Below, in pieces: positions 16,670 through 25,495 of a stretch of DNA of 64,000 nt. Below the pieces are notes generated by a model that was given only the letters and a program-made list of their open reading frames with translations, was not told the origin of the DNA and did no database searches. The stretch covers positions 124,001 through 188,000 of the forward strand of contig JBAZWJ010000001.1 of the NCBI GenBank assembly GCA_041660385.1, read 5' to 3'. Source of the DNA: DYJE01 sp041660385 (GTDB taxonomy: Bacteria > Desulfobacterota > Desulfobacteria > Desulfobacterales > Desulfolunaceae). Made by a program: the position numbers and the translations under genes. The first letter of the stretch is position 1; every line of letters starts with the position of its first letter.

Positions 16670-17554
16670 ATGGCTGACGTGGATTATTACAAAATACTGG
16701 GGGTTGAAAAAACTGCCACCCCTGATGAAATCAAAAAAAAATACAGAAAACTCGCCATGAAATACCACCCGGACAAAACTAAGGGTGATAAAGCTTCCGA
16801 GGAAAAATTCAAACAGATCAGCGAGGCCTATGCTGTCCTCAGTGATCAGGAAAAAAGGAAAGAATACGATACCTTCGGGTCTTCGGGTTTCAAACAGAAA
16901 TACAGCCAGGAAGACATTTTCAGAAATTTTGACTTCGAAGACATCCTGCGTGGTTTCGGCTTCGGCGGTTTTGGTGGACCTCAAGGCGGCAGAAGAAGCC
17001 AGGGTGGTTTCACAGGCCACAGGCAACCCGTCAAAGGATCGGACCTGATGTATGAACTTCCTTTAACACTGAAGGAAATCGCAGAAGGGGCGACAAAAAC
17101 CATCGCTCTTCATCATCAAAGCAGCGGTGGCCAGTTGAATGTTAAGATCCCCAAAGGCATGATCGAAGGAAAGAAAATCCGCCTTTCAGGCAAAGGTGAA
17201 GCCGGTCCTTTCGGCGGGTCACCCGGAGATTTGTTTATCAAATCTAAAGTCCTGCCTGACCCTGTTTTTTTTGTGGAGGGGCATGACCTCAACGTTAACA
17301 AGGCCATCAAACTATCAGAGGCTCTCCTTGGAACCACGGTTGCAGTCCCCACCATTTCAGGCAAAGAGTTAAGTCTCAAAATACCACCAGGGACACAGCA
17401 TAAGACAAAAATGAGGATTCCCGGACAGGGCTTGCCCCATATGAATGGCCATGCTCTGGGTGATCTTTTTGTCCATATTCTTTTAAGTTTACCTAAAGAA
17501 CTGAACGACCATCAGAAAAAAATCGTGGAAAAAATGGCTCTTGCCGGGCTCTAA
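16670..17554 (+). CDS. cbpA: CbpA-like DnaJ co-chaperone (no zinc finger)
   Basis: 294 residues: a J domain (about 1-70, with YHPDKTKG giving the HPD motif), a Gly/Phe-rich linker (GFGFGGFGGPQGGRR), then two C-terminal beta-sandwich substrate-binding domains (YELPLTLKEIAEGATK; LKIPPGTQHKTKMRIPGQG). The CXXCXGXG zinc repeats of true DnaJ are absent, which makes it a type II/CbpA-like protein. It hands clients to DnaK and stimulates its ATPase. The start at ATG 16670 is preferred to the TTG at 16661, with AAGGAA about 10 bases upstream. No dnaK or cbpM neighbour. Confidence 0.9.
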   Translation: MADVDYYKILGVEKTATPDEIKKKYRKLAMKYHPDKTKGDKASEEKFKQISEAYAVLSDQEKRKEYDTFGSSGFKQKYSQEDIFRNFDFEDILRGFGFGGFGGPQGGRRSQGGFTGHRQPVKGSDLMYELPLTLKEIAEGATKTIALHHQSSGGQLNVKIPKGMIEGKKIRLSGKGEAGPFGGSPGDLFIKSKVLPDPVFFVEGHDLNVNKAIKLSEALLGTTVAVPTISGKELSLKIPPGTQHKTKMRIPGQGLPHMNGHALGDLFVHILLSLPKELNDHQKKIVEKMALAGL

Positions 17555-17670
17555 TGGTTCAAAATCATTGACAAGAAAGCGTTTTCACGATACGGCCTTA
17601 TTGTATTGTTTCTTTACAATTTGAGATAAGTTCTGCATTATAGTAATCCAAAGTGTAATCATGACATTAT

Positions 17671-17738
17671 TCATTGCACGAGCCCTTGGCGGCAGAGGAG
17701 TGTCCTCTACTAATTTGGACACGGCTCAGATGCAATGA
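17671..17738 (+). ncRNA. Structured leader upstream of hpt, with alternative hairpins
   Basis: TCATTGCA (17671-17678) pairs with TGCAATGA (17731-17738), and GAGCC (17680-17684) with GGCTC (17723-17727), making a closing stem. Inside, AGAGGA/TCCTCT (17694-17699 and 17703-17708) competes with GTGTCC/GGACAC (17700-17705 and 17717-17722), because TCC is shared. The element ends 11 bases before the hpt ATG at 17749. Mutually exclusive helices at this position suggest a cis-regulatory RNA or riboswitch-like leader. I do not recognise it as a known class; a small inverted-repeat element is the alternative. Confidence 0.4.
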
Positions 17739-17748
17739 GTGATTGTAG

Positions 17749-18294
17749 ATGTTTGATGTTCAAATGGATGTAAGTATGCAGGAATTAATAGAGATTCTTT
17801 CAAGCAGAGATATTGAATTGAAAATATCTGAAATGGCTTCAAAGATATCCGAAGATTACAAACAAGGGAACCTGATTCTTGTTGGGGCTCTCAAAGGTGC
17901 TTTCATTTTTATTGCCGACCTGGCCAGAAGCCTCAAAATACCTTCTCAAATAGGGTTTGTAGGCGTGTCGAGTTATGGCTCAGGGACCGAATCTTCGAGA
18001 AAAATTACAGTTACAAAGCAGCTGGATATTGATATTGAAGGAAAAGATGTTCTGATTGTTGAGGATATCGTTGACACCGGCTGGACATTACAGTTTATTT
18101 CCAATTATTTGAAATCGTTCAGTCCGAGAACACTGAAAATCTGTTCTCTTATTGATAAGAGTGAAAGACGTGAAGTGAATGTGGTGGTTGATTATGCCTG
18201 TCATAAGGTATCTGAGGGTTTTCTCGTGGGATACGGATTGGACCATAACGAAAACTACAGAAATCTTCCGGCTATATATCATCTGAAATTATAA
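17749..18294 (+). CDS. hpt: Hypoxanthine phosphoribosyltransferase
   Basis: Purine salvage: converts hypoxanthine (and guanine) plus PRPP to IMP/GMP. The 181-residue protein contains the PRPP-binding motif VEDIVDTGWTL in its middle, LVGALKGAFIF near the N-terminus (PPi loop LKGA) and the base-contacting C-terminal GYGLDHNENYRNLP. ATG 17749 gives the family-normal N-terminus plus about 9 residues; ATG 17776 (MQELIEIL) is an alternative start. It is followed 17 bp later by the zinc-ribbon/DUF3426 gene, probably on the same transcript. Confidence 0.93.
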   Translation: MFDVQMDVSMQELIEILSSRDIELKISEMASKISEDYKQGNLILVGALKGAFIFIADLARSLKIPSQIGFVGVSSYGSGTESSRKITVTKQLDIDIEGKDVLIVEDIVDTGWTLQFISNYLKSFSPRTLKICSLIDKSERREVNVVVDYACHKVSEGFLVGYGLDHNENYRNLPAIYHLKL

Positions 18295-18311
18295 AAAAAT
18301 GAGGATGGACA

Positions 18312-20663
18312 ATGATCATTACCTGTGGGGAGTGCGATTCCAGTTTTATTCTGGGCGACAGTTTGGTTAAATCCAGTGGTTCTAAAGTGCGGTGCTCCAA
18401 TTGTAAGAATGTTTTTGTCGTTTATCCTGCAAAGACCGCAGTGGAGCCTGAGCTAAAGAAATCGGCCGTGACAAAAAAAACGGCTGAAGACTTTGACGGA
18501 ATGGAAGAATCGTACGATTATGAGAATGATCCGGATCTGTCAAAAGCCGTTGATGCGATCGACGAGAAAGACCTGGAATTTACCGATGAAGAACTGGGGA
18601 TAACTTCCCTGGTGGAAAAAAGACCCCCTGTGGTTCAGGCCGTAGCGGTTCCCGAACCTGAAATCAAGATACCCGTTCCAGAGCCTGTTCCTGCTCCCGT
18701 TACTGCGGATACGGAAAAATCCCTCTCTGATGAAGAAGACATACTCGATTTTGCTGATTTCGAGATGGATATGGATGACGGAGAAGATGTAGTTCCCGCT
18801 GTGGCTGATCATGACGAAGATCTTGATCTGAACCTTGATGATGACATCGATGTCAGTCCCAACGACGATGATCTTGAATTGGATCTCATGCCTGATTCCG
18901 ATGAAGAAGAGGATCTTGATTTTTCTGATCTTGAGCTTGAGCTCGACGGGAAAATGAATGACACGGAAATGATCGGCTCTATGACTCCGGACGAAATGGA
19001 CAGCGCCGATACCGTAGTCGTTGAAGAATTGCAACTTGATCTTTCCGATGATGACAGCATGGCTCCGCCCCCGTTGCCCGGCGAGGATGATTTCTCTTTC
19101 GGTGAAAAAGAACCGGATACTGCGATGATGGTCGATGACGAACTGGATTTCTCTGACCTCGAACGCGAATTAGACGGTATCTCGGATGAACCAGCCTCCG
19201 TGGATGAACTTGACCTGGGCCTTGACACGGATGAGGAATCTGTTGAATCGGAAACCATCATGATGGATGGAGACGAACTGGATTTCTCTGAATTTGAATT
19301 TGACGATGAAGAAGTCAAAGCATCTGATAGGAAAACAAAAAAAGAGGCTCAAGAAGCAGAAGATGAGCTCGACTTTTCAAATCTTGCCAGCATTCTTGAT
19401 TCTGAATCACCGCCCCAAGACAGATCCAATGATTCGGACGAAGATGAAGATATTGATCTCGAACTTGATCTGGATCTGGATGGAGATGCCGATTCCGGAA
19501 AAGCCTCCAGCATGGATGATGAGGAAGAAGAACTTGATTTCTCTGATCTGGAAGACCTGCTGGATGATCTGGAAAAAGCAGATGCTGCCGCAAAAAACAG
19601 AGCCCCTGAAGATATCAACCTTGAACTTGATGTGGCGCTTGACGAAGAAGTTGAATCGTCTGTTTCAGAAAAAGATAGTGCACTATCCCATGACGAAGAA
19701 GATCTTGATTTCTCTGATGTGGAAGCCATGCTTGATCTTGATGAAGGTGGCATTGAAGAAAAACTCGGGTTTGAAGGCAGCAGTTCGGAACTTGAACTCG
19801 AAATGGAAGACAGCGACAGCAAGAACTTTATCAAGATTGGCGATGAGGAAGACCCAGACATCGAACTCGAACTTGATATGGGTGACGACGAAAAAGAGGA
19901 AGACGAGGAGAACGAACTTCTCGAACTTGAAGAAGACGACGATGAAGCCGATGTTTTGGGCACAGGTCAGGATAGTACTGAAAAAGCCTTGACAGGTAAA
20001 GCCGACAGTAAGAAGAAAGCGAAGGCCAAACCAAAACGCAAAGCACCCGGGCGTGGTAAGGACATCCTTAAATACGTTGTGTACGGTTTGATTGTACTTT
20101 TTATTCTGTTCTTCCTTTATATGTCTAAAAACGCCATCGGCCAGGCCATTGGCATCAACATCCCTGTAAATATTGCTCCCCTTGAACAGCTGAGGGAGAG
20201 CATATCTAAAATGGGAATTCCCGGATTGAGTTCCTTTGTGGCCCCGCAGGATAAAGACGCCCAAGGGAAATTCAACCTCAAAACATCCGGTATCACAGGA
20301 AAAATTATCCCAAATTCAAAACTTGGAGACCTTTTCGTGATCACAGGTAATGTTCAGAATATGTACCCTGAAACAAGGAATTCCATCAGCCTGGTCTGCA
20401 AACTGTTCGGCCGTGGAGGCAGTGTGAGCCAGACCGAACTGTTTTACGCCGGCAATGTGATTCCCGAAGCGCAGCTTTTAAAAATGGATGCTGCCATGAT
20501 CAAGAAACGGATTCAAAATCGTCTGGGAGATAATAACATCAACACCAAGGTCCGTCCAAACCAGGTCTTGCCTTTCATGGTTATTTTCACACGGCTGGGC
20601 GATAATCTCACAGAGTTTTCTGTAGAACCCGCAGGATCTATGCCAGGAAGCACCATGCCATAA
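18312..20663 (+). CDS. Acidic-repeat membrane protein with MJ0042 zinc ribbon and DUF3426 domain
   Basis: A 783-residue protein. The N-terminal zinc ribbon uses Cys5, Cys8, Cys28 and Cys31 (ITCGEC...VRCSNC). Residues about 60-560 are extremely Asp/Glu-rich and low-complexity, with seven spaced copies of a motif close to ELDFSDLExxLD (for example DLDFSDLELELDG, ELDFSDLERELDG, ELDFSDLEDLLDD). A basic patch (KKKAKAKPKRKAPGRGK) precedes one membrane helix near 583-603. The C-terminal about 180 residues resemble the DUF3426 beta domain (GKIIPNSKLGDLFVITGNVQN), presumably periplasmic. Function unknown; the repeats look like multivalent binding motifs on a cytosolic tether. Confidence 0.8.
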   Translation: MIITCGECDSSFILGDSLVKSSGSKVRCSNCKNVFVVYPAKTAVEPELKKSAVTKKTAEDFDGMEESYDYENDPDLSKAVDAIDEKDLEFTDEELGITSLVEKRPPVVQAVAVPEPEIKIPVPEPVPAPVTADTEKSLSDEEDILDFADFEMDMDDGEDVVPAVADHDEDLDLNLDDDIDVSPNDDDLELDLMPDSDEEEDLDFSDLELELDGKMNDTEMIGSMTPDEMDSADTVVVEELQLDLSDDDSMAPPPLPGEDDFSFGEKEPDTAMMVDDELDFSDLERELDGISDEPASVDELDLGLDTDEESVESETIMMDGDELDFSEFEFDDEEVKASDRKTKKEAQEAEDELDFSNLASILDSESPPQDRSNDSDEDEDIDLELDLDLDGDADSGKASSMDDEEEELDFSDLEDLLDDLEKADAAAKNRAPEDINLELDVALDEEVESSVSEKDSALSHDEEDLDFSDVEAMLDLDEGGIEEKLGFEGSSSELELEMEDSDSKNFIKIGDEEDPDIELELDMGDDEKEEDEENELLELEEDDDEADVLGTGQDSTEKALTGKADSKKKAKAKPKRKAPGRGKDILKYVVYGLIVLFILFFLYMSKNAIGQAIGINIPVNIAPLEQLRESISKMGIPGLSSFVAPQDKDAQGKFNLKTSGITGKIIPNSKLGDLFVITGNVQNMYPETRNSISLVCKLFGRGGSVSQTELFYAGNVIPEAQLLKMDAAMIKKRIQNRLGDNNINTKVRPNQVLPFMVIFTRLGDNLTEFSVEPAGSMPGSTMP

Positions 20664-20690
20664 GCTGCATTTGTAAGTTATGATAAATAA

Positions 20691-20722
20691 AAAAAAGGGA
20701 TGGTTTTACCATCCCTTTTTTA
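20691..20722. terminator. Bidirectional rho-independent terminator
   Basis: GGGATGG (20697-20703) and CCATCCC (20709-20715) form a stem around TTTTA, flanked by A6 on the left and T6 or more on the right. It therefore works in both directions, ending the acidic-repeat gene on the plus strand and lysA on the minus strand. Confidence 0.9.
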
Positions 20723-20783
20723 TTTCCATAATATCAATTATCAATGTATTCGCCTGACAAAGATCCACCGGAGGCTTGATTAA

Positions 20784-22046
20784 TCAAACAAGTTTGAACA
20801 TGTCCTGTTCAAAGCACAAGGTGGCGAAGTAGTCGTCCATGGTTTCTTCTCGCCGGATCAGCTCCACACAACCGTCTTCTTTTAATAAAAGTTCTTTTGG
20901 ACGCATTTTTGCATTGTAGTTGAAACCCATGGCATGGCCGTGGGCTCCGGTGTCATGGATCAGGACCAGATCGCCTTCTTCGATTTGAGGTAAGGGACGT
21001 TGAACTGCGAATTTATCGTTATTTTCGCACAATGAACCCACCACATCCACCACGGTATCATGTGGCGCATTTTCTTTTCCAAGCACGGTGATGTGATGGT
21101 AGGCACCGTAGATTCCGGGCCTCATCAGAGAAGACATACAGGCATCCACACCCACATAGGATCTGTAGATATCTTTCCGGTTAATTGCTCTGGTGACAAG
21201 AACACCGTGAGGGCCGGTTATGTAACGGCCGCTTTCCAGAAGAAGTTTAGGTGCATAACCGTTCTTTGTTTTGAAATCATTAAAAAGTTCTGTGATCTCA
21301 CGGCCCATGGACTGGATATCAAGATCCTGATCCTCAGGCCTGTAGGGTATGCCCAATCCGCCGCCGATATTTACAAATTCGAACCGTATGTCCAAGGCCG
21401 TCGACACCATGGAAACCATATCAAGAATCATCCGTGATGTTTCCACCATATAAGAATAATTCCGCTCGTTTGACGCCAGCATGGTATGCATTCCGAACCT
21501 TACAGCTCCGCGTTCTTTTGCTTTTCGGTAAGCATCGGTGATCTGGTCAAAGCTCACACCGTATTTTGCTTCCACAGGGTTTCCGATGATGGCGTTTCCC
21601 GTTCGTCTGGGCCCCGGATTGTACCTGAAGCAGATCAGTTCGGGCATATGAGGCACCTTGTCCACCAGGGTGATGTCATCCAGATTCAAAATAGAACCGC
21701 CGTCTTGTTCCGCAGCAAAAAAGTCCTGCTGGCTGGTATTGTTTGACGTGAACATCAGATCATCACCATTTGCCCCTGCACGACGGGCCAGAACAAGTTC
21801 CGGGATGGAGCTGCAATCAAACCCGAAACCCATATCGTGCATGATAGCCATAATCGACGGGTTGGGAAGGGCTTTTACAGCAAAATATTCCCGGAAACCC
21901 TCGACCCCTTTGAATGCGTCCATAAGTTTTCGGCCTGTTTCACGAATGCCCGCCTCGTCATAAATATGAAAAGGCGTTCCGTAATGGTCGGCTATGTCTT
22001 TGAGAACAGGCGCTAAACGTTCTTGATAGTTCCGGGATTGTGGCAT
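20784..22046 (-). CDS. lysA: Diaminopimelate decarboxylase-like PLP enzyme
   Basis: A fold III PLP-dependent decarboxylase of 420 residues. The PLP lysine is Lys58 in YFAVKALPNP. NIGGGLGIPY holds the phosphate-binding glycine loop, and ESGRYITGPHG and GSLCENNDKFA are family signatures of the meso-diaminopimelate decarboxylases that make lysine. The usual HIGS motif reads HTML here, a departure from typical LysA. A related decarboxylase or an epimerase-like activity cannot be excluded. It lies 3 bp after an Lrp-type regulator, so it is co-transcribed and probably regulated by it. Confidence 0.8.
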   Translation of the reverse strand: MPQSRNYQERLAPVLKDIADHYGTPFHIYDEAGIRETGRKLMDAFKGVEGFREYFAVKALPNPSIMAIMHDMGFGFDCSSIPELVLARRAGANGDDLMFTSNNTSQQDFFAAEQDGGSILNLDDITLVDKVPHMPELICFRYNPGPRRTGNAIIGNPVEAKYGVSFDQITDAYRKAKERGAVRFGMHTMLASNERNYSYMVETSRMILDMVSMVSTALDIRFEFVNIGGGLGIPYRPEDQDLDIQSMGREITELFNDFKTKNGYAPKLLLESGRYITGPHGVLVTRAINRKDIYRSYVGVDACMSSLMRPGIYGAYHHITVLGKENAPHDTVVDVVGSLCENNDKFAVQRPLPQIEEGDLVLIHDTGAHGHAMGFNYNAKMRPKELLLKEDGCVELIRREETMDDYFATLCFEQDMFKLV

Positions 22047-22049
22047 GGA

Positions 22050-22553
22050 TCATAACTCCTTGGTGTGAGATGGATTTTCGACGATTTCACTGATATCTAC
22101 AGAATCCAGAGGAATCTGTGAACTTTCTTTATATGTTTTCATCACCACGTTCGTTTCCGTCCGGGTGACCGAAGGAATGGACGATATTTTCTCTGAAAGT
22201 GTCGCAAAAAGGGCTTCTTTACCGGACACCCTCATTTTGAGAAGAAAGCAGTCACTTCCACTGATAAAATGAATTTCCTGGACCTCGGGAATCAGCGCAA
22301 GGATGCTTCCCGTTTCTTCCGCCAAACAACTTTTCTCAATGTAAACATGGACAAAAGCCACCATTTCCCTGTTGAAGCATCGGGGATTCAGGATCACTTC
22401 ATAGCCGTCGATCAATCCCTGTTTTTCAAGCTTTCTGATTCTCTCAAGAACGGCGGAAGGAGCCATATTCACCTGCCGCGCCACTTCCACATTGGGAACC
22501 CGAGCTTTCTGTTGCAGAATCTGAAGAATTTTCAGGCTTATCTCATCGATCAT
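22050..22553 (-). CDS. Lrp/AsnC-family transcriptional regulator
   Basis: 167 residues: an AsnC-type winged helix (about 1-60; DEISLKILQILQQKARVPNVEVARQVNMAPSAVLERI) and a RAM ligand-binding domain (about 65-145; IPEVQEIHFISGSDCFLLKMRV). Such proteins assemble as octamers and sense amino acids. The downstream decarboxylase starts 3 bp after this stop, which suggests control by lysine, diaminopimelate or a related amino acid. The upstream spacer (22554-22706) is AT-rich but no clear operator was picked out. Confidence 0.9.
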   Translation of the reverse strand: MIDEISLKILQILQQKARVPNVEVARQVNMAPSAVLERIRKLEKQGLIDGYEVILNPRCFNREMVAFVHVYIEKSCLAEETGSILALIPEVQEIHFISGSDCFLLKMRVSGKEALFATLSEKISSIPSVTRTETNVVMKTYKESSQIPLDSVDISEIVENPSHTKEL

Positions 22554-22706
22554 TCGTATTATTCCTTTTTAATAAAAGAATAGACATTGAGATCTTTCAT
22601 GTCAAGAATATAATACGTATTTATGCATGCTTTACAGAATATTCTTCGTTTGAACTGTTTTAATTTTTATGTACACTCGCTTTCTGTGCCTTTTATCAGA
22701 ATTTTG

Positions 22707-23630
22707 TTATGTGGTTTTATTCACTGAAACAATAGCGGCCCACGCATCCTGAAAAAGTGTTTCGAGAATGGTGAAACCGTTTGCTGTCATGCTGTCCACA
22801 ACCATCTGGGCTTTTTCAGCCAGAATGCCAGAGCAGATGAAAATGCCGCTTTTTTCAGTTACGGTATCCAGATTGTCCGCAAGGCCGACGATGATTTCAG
22901 CAAGAATGTTGGCGGCAACGATTTTAAATTTTGTTTTAACATGTTCTGCAAGATGCCCGTGGATCAGGGTGAAACAATCTATGGGGACTTGGTTTAGAAT
23001 CAGGTTTTTTTCGGCTGTTTCGATGGCCACTGCATCGAGATCTGTTCCGGTCATGGGGCCTGCACCCAGTTTATGGGCTGCGATCATCAGAATGCCAGAA
23101 CCAGCACCGATGTCGAGGAAGCTGTCGTCTTTTTTCAGATAACGTTCAATGAGCTGGACGCACATCCGGGTGGTAGGATGGGTGCCTGTTCCGAAAGCCA
23201 TACCCGGGTCGATTTCAATGATTGTTTCTCCCGGCTGAGCGTTGTAATCCCGCCATGTGGGTTTCACCACCAGGTAATCGGTGATTTTTTCCGGCCAGAA
23301 ATGCTCTTTCCAGGTTTCTGACCAGTCTTCCTCGTCAAAGATCCTGGTGCTGAGAGACAGGTTCAACCCCTGTTTTTTCAAGCGTTCAATACCTGCTTCG
23401 ATGAGGCCCAGGGTATCCTTTGCCTTTTCGTCAGAAGGGATGAACCCTTTCACGGCATAATGGTCCGGTTTGTTCACCGGCCCAGGGTCCCAGCCTTCAA
23501 CTGGTTCCATGTCGGGCCGTTCCACGGCCACGCCACCTGTGTCCGCATCTTCGAACACACAGGCGATCAGCTCGTCCACCATCAGGTTTTCATCGGGTTC
23601 AAACTGTACTTTTATCTCTATCCATCGCAT
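22707..23630 (-). CDS. prmA: Ribosomal protein L11 methyltransferase
   Basis: Trimethylates ribosomal protein L11. The 307-residue protein has the N-terminal PrmA substrate domain (MRWIEIKVQFEPDENLMVDELIACVF) followed by the methyltransferase core. Family signatures are GMAFGTGTHPTTRMC, motif I FLDIGAGSGILMIAAHKLG and the catalytic-site NILAEII. The full length and both domains distinguish it from the shorter paralogue at 30.1 kb. Monocistronic in appearance. Confidence 0.92.
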   Translation of the reverse strand: MRWIEIKVQFEPDENLMVDELIACVFEDADTGGVAVERPDMEPVEGWDPGPVNKPDHYAVKGFIPSDEKAKDTLGLIEAGIERLKKQGLNLSLSTRIFDEEDWSETWKEHFWPEKITDYLVVKPTWRDYNAQPGETIIEIDPGMAFGTGTHPTTRMCVQLIERYLKKDDSFLDIGAGSGILMIAAHKLGAGPMTGTDLDAVAIETAEKNLILNQVPIDCFTLIHGHLAEHVKTKFKIVAANILAEIIVGLADNLDTVTEKSGIFICSGILAEKAQMVVDSMTANGFTILETLFQDAWAAIVSVNKTT

Positions 23631-23684
23631 GGCTGTTCCTTTTTATATTTGTTTTCAAAATTCAGTGTGCCCTCGCAATCACCC

Positions 23685-23804
23685 CCAAACCCATTTGTCC
23701 AGATTTTTAGAATCTGGCCCCCGGGAGGGCTGGTGGAAGCATCATAAGAAAACTATCGAAAAAAATCACGATCATGGGGCAGGTTTAAAACCTGCCCCTA
23801 CAAA
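23685..23804. repeat. Intergenic palindromic repeats
   Basis: Two elements lie side by side. A segment CCCATTTGTCCAGATTTTTA followed by GAATCTGGCCCCCGGGAGGG (near 23690-23735) resembles the sequence around 60600-60650 in inverted order. A perfect palindrome-like GGGGCAGGTTTAAAACCTGCCCCTACA begins near 23775 and is a relative of the element at 57138. Neither encodes protein. Confidence 0.65.
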
Positions 23805-25141
23805 TTAAAGCGCTGTTTGGGAGGGTTAAAATACCCGTGCTTCAATTTTGGAAAACGCTTTTTAAGAGAAGCCAGTACGCGAACCATGCCCATGGACTCT
23901 CCCTGTTCATCGGCCTGTTCCATGATCTTACGGTATCTTAATGGATCGTAGTTCAGATTTCGCCACTGAATCAGATGAACGGGGTTTTCATCGAGAAAGC
24001 GGACAAGTGCATCGAATTCCTCCGGTGTATCGGTAACGCCGGGGCAGTTCAGGTAGTTGATGGCCACATGGCCGCCTTTTTTTGCCGAAACCCGGATGGA
24101 TTCCACAACATGTTCGAAGTCGTATCCGTTGGGCCTGAAATAGGCCATATAACAAGGCTTTCTGACGCTGTTCATGCTCACTCGAATACTGTCAAGGCCG
24201 CTGTCAAACATCTGTTCTACCTTGTTCGTAAGACTGGCGTTGGAGTTCAGGTTGATGGTCCCGTTCCCGGTGATTTTCCTGATGTCCTTAATAGCATCTT
24301 TAAGCACATCAGCCACCATCAGCGGATCTCCTTCGCAGCCCTGTCCAAAACTCACCACACCGTCAGAGACCGTTTCGATGTGTGCCACGGCTATCTCCCG
24401 GATTTCATCCGGCGTGGGTGTAAAAGCGATACGCTCCTGGCAGCAGGAAATTCCCGGTTCGTTCTGGAGGGATATACAACCAAGGCAGCGGGCATTACAT
24501 TGTCTTGATGAGGGAAGCGGTGCTTCGCATCGTCCTATGAAAAAATTCTTGGCCGCAGGACATCCACTGACCAGAGCGCAGTGTTCGAGGTGAGAGCGAA
24601 GCCTGTTGTCAGGATATTTATGCCGAAGCCGTTTCACGCCGTCCTGAATTTTATCCTCGGGCATCAGTCGTAGATCCTGGCGGCGTTCCCAGTCCACCTG
24701 AATCACCGATGATCTGAAACCGCCTGGTCCCCAACCCGCTGCTCCGTATGAAAAAAGAGGCAGAAAGCCCGCCCCATCTCTTTCTTCGTATGCACTGACC
24801 AAAGCATTCATGTATCCGGGTGAGTTGAATATGGCCACCGGAAAAATGGGCTGTCCCGGTTCGTAGGGGTTTTCAGGCAACGGTTGAAACACGCGTTTTC
24901 TGATGTTGTAAACCACGGGGGTTCTTCCGGGCAAAAGCATCAACTCACTTCCGTGGGGCATGGATGCCGTATTTTCCATGGTCAAGGGGATGAGACGCGT
25001 TCCAGCCATTCCCACCGCAGCGTATCCCGGAAGTTCGAACACCTCCCCTTTTTCATTAGAAGCAAGGGCGTCCACGTATCGGAGCTGTTCTTTTTTCCGG
25101 TGACTTGCAGGAGATTTTCTCATCGCTTTTGGCTTTGTCAC
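23798..25141 (-). CDS. Radical SAM protein of unknown function with extra cysteines
   Basis: 447 residues. The radical SAM cluster is CNARCLGC with Cys215, Cys219 and Cys222, preceded by about 200 residues with no recognised domain. Additional cysteines (188, 194, 205, 233, 234) bracket the motif and could hold an auxiliary cluster. The core strand pattern continues with DGVVSFGQGCEGDPLM and GTINLNSNAS. MoaA/NifB-like enzymes with CX3CX2C are the closest style. It is flanked by prmA and a divergent helicase, so context does not name a substrate. Confidence 0.8.
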   Translation of the reverse strand: MTKPKAMRKSPASHRKKEQLRYVDALASNEKGEVFELPGYAAVGMAGTRLIPLTMENTASMPHGSELMLLPGRTPVVYNIRKRVFQPLPENPYEPGQPIFPVAIFNSPGYMNALVSAYEERDGAGFLPLFSYGAAGWGPGGFRSSVIQVDWERRQDLRLMPEDKIQDGVKRLRHKYPDNRLRSHLEHCALVSGCPAAKNFFIGRCEAPLPSSRQCNARCLGCISLQNEPGISCCQERIAFTPTPDEIREIAVAHIETVSDGVVSFGQGCEGDPLMVADVLKDAIKDIRKITGNGTINLNSNASLTNKVEQMFDSGLDSIRVSMNSVRKPCYMAYFRPNGYDFEHVVESIRVSAKKGGHVAINYLNCPGVTDTPEEFDALVRFLDENPVHLIQWRNLNYDPLRYRKIMEQADEQGESMGMVRVLASLKKRFPKLKHGYFNPPKQRFNL

Positions 25142-25495
25142 GTTTTCTTCCTCATATATTATTTATAAATGATGGTTAGAGCGCGCATAACCCATCATAA
25201 AAATGAATCAAACAAAACTGGCACTTTTCTATCATAAAAAACGTTTCACACGAAAGGGATTTGTATCATCCCGTTTTTATTCGAAACCTTCTTCATCTGG
25301 ACGTGTTTGTTTTTTCTTGTAATTGTGTGGCTTTGGTGGTTATATTTATCAGTTGCCCCGATGATGTGCTGTTATCATAATTACCTTTATTATCTGGTGG
25401 TTAAATCAAAAAATGCGTATCATTGTCTGTGGTCCGTTTCCTGGTCTGCACGGGCTTTTTTTTCATTAATAAAGATTTGGAATATAGGTAACCGG
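25142..25495. other. Divergent spacer, AT-rich
   Basis: Between the divergent radical SAM and helicase genes. A fragment GAGCGCGCATAACCCATCA near 25181 resembles the GGATGGGT...AACCCATCA repeats at 59.25 kb. The helicase frame stays open from 25307, but the peptide it would add is rich in Trp, Cys and hydrophobics and unlike any helicase N-terminus, so I treat this stretch as untranslated leader. Cold-induced long leaders are known for such helicases; none is demonstrated here. Confidence 0.4.

Noticed and set aside
19349..19963. Long Ser-rich open frame antisense to the acidic-repeat gene
   Set aside because: It is the mirror of Asp/Glu codon repeats (GAT/GAA read as ATC/TTC and TCx); composition alone explains it.
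25307..25495. N-terminal extension of the DEAD-box helicase with a hydrophobic Trp/Cys-rich peptide
   Set aside because: It does not resemble any helicase N-terminus, and LLKTLFKKIKNLF from TTG 25496 looks like a natural start; not excluded experimentally.
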